DNA of 8,134 nt from Gammaproteobacteria bacterium. GTDB lineage: Bacteria > Pseudomonadota > Gammaproteobacteria > SZUA-21. Under the pieces are notes generated by a model, which worked only from the letters and a program-made list of their open reading frames with translations, had not been told where the DNA came from and searched no databases. The position numbers were made by a program, and so were the translations under genes. Of the stretch, positions 6,648 through 8,134 are shown piece after piece; within the stretch, counting starts at the first letter, position 1, and each line of letters opens with the position of its first letter. The stretch lies in NCBI GenBank assembly GCA_027021095.1, contig JALUUZ010000443.1, positions 1 through 8,134 on the forward strand, in the 5' to 3' direction.

Positions 6648-7217
6648 CTAGTCTTTAATGACTTCCGATCTAAGCCATCGCGTAGCAGCGACCGCCATGA
6701 GTACCAGGCCGCTCAACAGCAGGATCGGGCCGGCACCTGACTTCAGTAGACTTTCGGCCCAGCCGAACTGGAACGGTGGAAAGTAACTGAGATAGGCCAT
6801 ACCGGAATGCAGTAATGCGCCGAGCAGAAACAGCCAGCTGATCGCCTGTTTCAGCAGCCGCGGTGCGGCCAGAAAACACAATGCCAGCCCGACCACGATA
6901 TTCAGCAGCGACTCCAGGTTGCCATGCGCATGCGCACCGCTTTTAAGCTTGAGCCTGGCCTCTTGCTTGCGCTTCAGTTCCTCGACGGCACGTATCGCAT
7001 TGGCAAGCTTTTCGCCCACCTTGTCGAGGGTCAGCTTGTCACCCAGGTCGTCCTGAAACTTGTTCTGCTGCATCTTCTGCAATTCGCCAAAGGCCTGGAT
7101 TTTCTTCTGCAGCGCATCATTTTCCTTTGGTGCCATGACATTGTACATGTACGGACCAAGCAACGCGGTCAAGATAAAAAAAGCAAAACCAAACACAATG
7201 TTTTTCTTACCGATCAT
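6648..7217 (-). CDS. Four-TM membrane protein with a coiled-coil loop, function unknown
   Basis: The 189-residue protein has an N-terminal membrane segment (about 6-25), a long charged helical stretch (31-93) rich in K, E, Q and L that looks like a coiled coil, a short GAHAHGN motif (94-100), then three more membrane segments (about 101-119, 125-145 and 161-180). By the positive-inside rule the MIGKK start is cytoplasmic, which would put the coiled coil outside the inner membrane; this is inference. The histidines at 96, 98 and 137 lie near the membrane faces and could bind metal, but nothing proves it. The start is well supported: AAAGGAG ends seven bases before the ATG and a promoter-like sequence lies about 45 bases upstream. 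It is the first gene of the pip-dtd operon. I do not recognise the family. Confidence 0.85.
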   Translation of the reverse strand: MIGKKNIVFGFAFFILTALLGPYMYNVMAPKENDALQKKIQAFGELQKMQQNKFQDDLGDKLTLDKVGEKLANAIRAVEELKRKQEARLKLKSGAHAHGNLESLLNIVVGLALCFLAAPRLLKQAISWLFLLGALLHSGMAYLSYFPPFQFGWAESLLKSGAGPILLLSGLVLMAVAATRWLRSEVIKD

Positions 7218-7262
7218 CGACTTCTCCTTTCAGCTCTGCAAACAGTACCCCCGTAGGTCGCT

Positions 7263-7291
7263 ACTATATAGAATTACCGGGTTTGGTGTAA
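7263..7291 (-). promoter_or_regulatory. Candidate sigma-70 promoter of the membrane protein-pip-dtd operon
   Basis: On the minus strand TTACAC (7291-7286) and TATAGT (7268-7263) are separated by 17 bases. They match four of six and five of six consensus positions. A start near 7256 gives a leader of about 40 bases ending in the AAAGGAG ribosome site of the 189-residue protein. Spacing, position and orientation all fit, which makes this the best protein-gene promoter candidate in the window. Confidence 0.5.
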
Positions 7292-7339
7292 GCCACAGGC
7301 GGCCCGTATTGGTGCTGCGCGAAATCCCATGGCTGCACT

Positions 7340-7454
7340 AAAAAGGCAGTTTGGACAAACAAGCATCAATCAACCCTGCATCAGCACGATACAACCTGTC
7401 TTGCTACGAGCAATAGTGCGCGGCAATTACCACAAAAAAGGCAGGTTTGACCAA
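7340..7454 (+). repeat. Imperfect direct repeat pair upstream of the small RNA
   Basis: The segments at 7340-7360 (AAAAAGGCAG then TTTGGACAAAC) and about 7434-7454 (AAAAAAGGCAG then GTTTGACCAAA) are near copies allowing a one-base shift, with copy starts about 94 bases apart. They stand in the otherwise featureless stretch between the divergent operon promoter and the GacA-like box, so they may be regulator sites. The A-rich starts make part of the similarity cheap. Confidence 0.35.
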
Positions 7455-7469
7455 AAAACGGCCAAACTA

Positions 7470-7487
7470 AGTAAGAAAATTCCTACA
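7470..7487 (+). promoter_or_regulatory. GacA-box-like upstream activating sequence
   Basis: AGTAAG-AAAATT-CCTACA fits the 18-base palindrome TGTAAG-N6-CTTACA bound by GacA/UvrY/LetA-type response regulators, with one mismatch in each half and the exact six-base spacer. Its centre is about 65 bases upstream of the likely start of the small RNA at about 7541, a plausible distance for such an activator. The GacS/GacA genes are not in this window, so the regulator is inferred from the site. Confidence 0.6.
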
Positions 7488-7540
7488 AAACTTTCCATCG
7501 AATCCTGACAGTATCCAACCGGCAATCATGGCATGATAGC

Positions 7541-7722
7541 TCCACAACATACTACTGGACTTCAAGTATGTTACTAGCAAGGACTGCTAGGGTTGTCTCC
7601 CAATTTTCCACGGATCTTGGAAGCGTACTGACCGAAATGGATATCTGCTGGTACGCAATCAATCACCTCCAGCCAAGTTTGGCTACATGATATCCCCGGT
7701 GCATGCACCGGGGATTTTTTTT
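7541..7722 (+). ncRNA. Candidate CsrA/RsmA-sequestering small RNA (CsrB/RsmY/RsmZ type)
   Basis: The proposed RNA of about 180 nucleotides shows GGA motifs in hairpin loops, the hallmark of RNAs that titrate CsrA/RsmA. Hairpin 1: eight perfect pairs AACATACT/AGTATGTT (7546-7572) with GGA at 7557-7559 in the loop. Hairpin 2: CTAGCA/TGCTAG (7574-7590) with loop AGGAC, the ideal presentation. Hairpin 3: TTCCA/TGGAA (7606-7622) with loop CGGATCT. Hairpin 4: GCGTAC/GTACGC (7623-7656) with GGA at 7639-7641 in its loop region. Then come an unpaired CACCTCC (7664-7670), a GGA-free hairpin AGCCA/TGGCT (7671-7684), and an intrinsic terminator. A GacA-like box lies upstream. No protein frame fits either strand. 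The 5' end is uncertain: CATGAT (7532-7537) is a possible -10 but no well-spaced -35 is present. This is a family-type assignment from structure, not from alignment. Confidence 0.72.
7692..7722 (+). terminator. Strong Rho-independent terminator of the small RNA
   Basis: A ten-pair perfect stem beginning ATCCCCGGTG, four-base loop CATG (7702-7705) and closing CACCGGGGAT is followed directly by an eight-T run ending at 7722. The opposite strand has no T-run after the stem, so it works only for rightward transcription. No coding gene precedes it on this strand, which itself argues for a non-coding transcript. Confidence 0.93.
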
Positions 7723-7784
7723 GCGTGAAAACACTAGCCCGCATTTCTCACCACCCTTCTACTGCGACGGCGCCATGGCACGCC

Positions 7785-7918
7785 CTGGCTGGCTTTCGCT
7801 CGGTCGGCGAGCCAGCGTGTCAAAGCCTCTTCGCGTGATGTGATGCGATTTATCGTGGTGGTGGTGCGTACAACGCACCCTACTTGCCTGCGCGCTCCTC
7901 GGTCGCGAAAGCCACCCA
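7785..7918. repeat. Inverted-repeat-bounded element in the small RNA-typA gap
   Basis: CTGGCTGGCTTTCGC (7785-7799) and GCGAAAGCCACCCAG (7904-7918) are inverted copies with 14 of 15 matches, about 104 bases apart. Inside are a hairpin GCTGGC/GCCAGC with inner TCGC/GCGA pairing (7788-7816) and the palindrome at 7863-7879. The layout resembles a small non-autonomous palindromic element or REP-like cluster. No flanking target duplication is visible and no transposase is present. Confidence 0.35.
7863..7883. repeat. GGTGCGT / ACGCACC palindrome followed by CTAC
   Basis: GGTGCGT (7863-7869) pairs perfectly with ACGCACC (7873-7879) around ACA. On the other strand it reads GTAGGGTGCGTTGTACG, and from memory GTAGGGTGCG-type palindromes recur between genes in many proteobacterial genomes. 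It could act as a Rho-protecting or transcript-end hairpin downstream of typA, but no T-tract follows. Confidence 0.45.
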
Positions 7919-7972
7919 GCCCGCAAGCGCCAGGTCTTGACTATTCAATTATCAGGCTTGTAGTGCCGGCGA

Positions 7973-8134
7973 TCAACTTGCCTTGGCCGACCTGGCACGT
8001 TTACGTTCGTTCTCTGTCAACAGCTTTTTACGGATACGAATAAAATTCGGTGTGACCTCGACCAATTCATCGTCATCGATGAATTCCAGTGCCTGTTCCA
8101 GCGTATGCACCACCGGCGGCGTCAAGATGATTGC
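7973..8134 (-). CDS. typA: Ribosome-associated GTPase TypA/BipA, C-terminal fragment (N-terminus beyond window)
   Basis: The 53 visible residues (stop TGA at 7975-7973) include the family's C-terminal signature: LTPP, TLEQALEFIDDDELVEVTP, and IRIRKKLLTENERKR. TypA is a translational GTPase of the EF-G/LepA group that aids 50S assembly and stress or cold growth. Its C-terminal domain, part of which is seen here, contacts the ribosome A-site region. The GTPase domain lies beyond the right edge. The gene converges with the small RNA. I see no intrinsic terminator in the 250 bases after it. Confidence 0.96.
   Translation of the reverse strand, partial: AIILTPPVVHTLEQALEFIDDDELVEVTPNFIRIRKKLLTENERKRARSAKAS

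Noticed and set aside
7287..7292. Perfect TGTAAG half of a GacA box near the operon promoter
   Set aside because: The second half six bases later is absent (GCGGCC), so it is probably a chance half-site overlapping the -35 region.
7528..7543. Sigma-54 -24/-12 promoter for the small RNA (TGGCATG-N4-)
   Set aside because: The TGGCA half is present but the essential GC of the -12 element is missing at the required spacing.
7840..8043. Plus-strand frame of 67 residues
   Set aside because: It overlaps the repeat element and runs antisense over the conserved TypA C-terminus. It has no ribosome site or domain.

Overview
The window looks like chromosomal DNA from a moderately GC-rich gammaproteobacterium. 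The evidence is a hisB-hisH arrangement, a BipA/TypA C-terminus, a prolyl aminopeptidase with Xanthomonas-like catalytic numbering, and a GacA-box/GGA-hairpin small RNA locus of the CsrB/RsmZ type, which is characteristic of gammaproteobacteria. I cannot name the species from sequence alone. Nothing resembles a transposase, integrase, phage gene or CRISPR array.

Layout. (1) 1-1179, minus strand: histidine biosynthesis genes hisB then hisH; hisH runs off the left edge. (2) 1180-1497: a divergent intergenic region with candidate promoters for hisB and putA, plus consecutive hairpins in the hisB-sense direction, one of them very like a tRNA T-arm. (3) 1498-4644, plus strand: putA, the bifunctional proline-to-glutamate oxidation enzyme, in its short form without the DNA-binding domain. 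(4) 4720-7217, minus strand: a likely operon transcribed right to left: a four-TM membrane protein of unknown function, pip (prolyl aminopeptidase), dtd (D-aminoacyl-tRNA deacylase) and a small two-TM protein with a PH-like tail. (5) 7218-7972: a 755-base stretch without a protein gene. It holds the operon's promoter, an imperfect direct repeat, a GacA-box-like palindrome, a GGA-hairpin small RNA ending in a strong intrinsic terminator, and a repeat-like palindromic element. (6) 7973-8134, minus strand: the C-terminal end of typA/bipA.

How parts may work together. Pip releases N-terminal proline from peptides and PutA oxidises proline to glutamate, so adjacent convergent units could form a proline scavenging route (inference from proximity). 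The small RNA, if real, would titrate the translational regulator CsrA/RsmA under control of a GacS/GacA-type two-component system. It is the most notable unlabelled element here.
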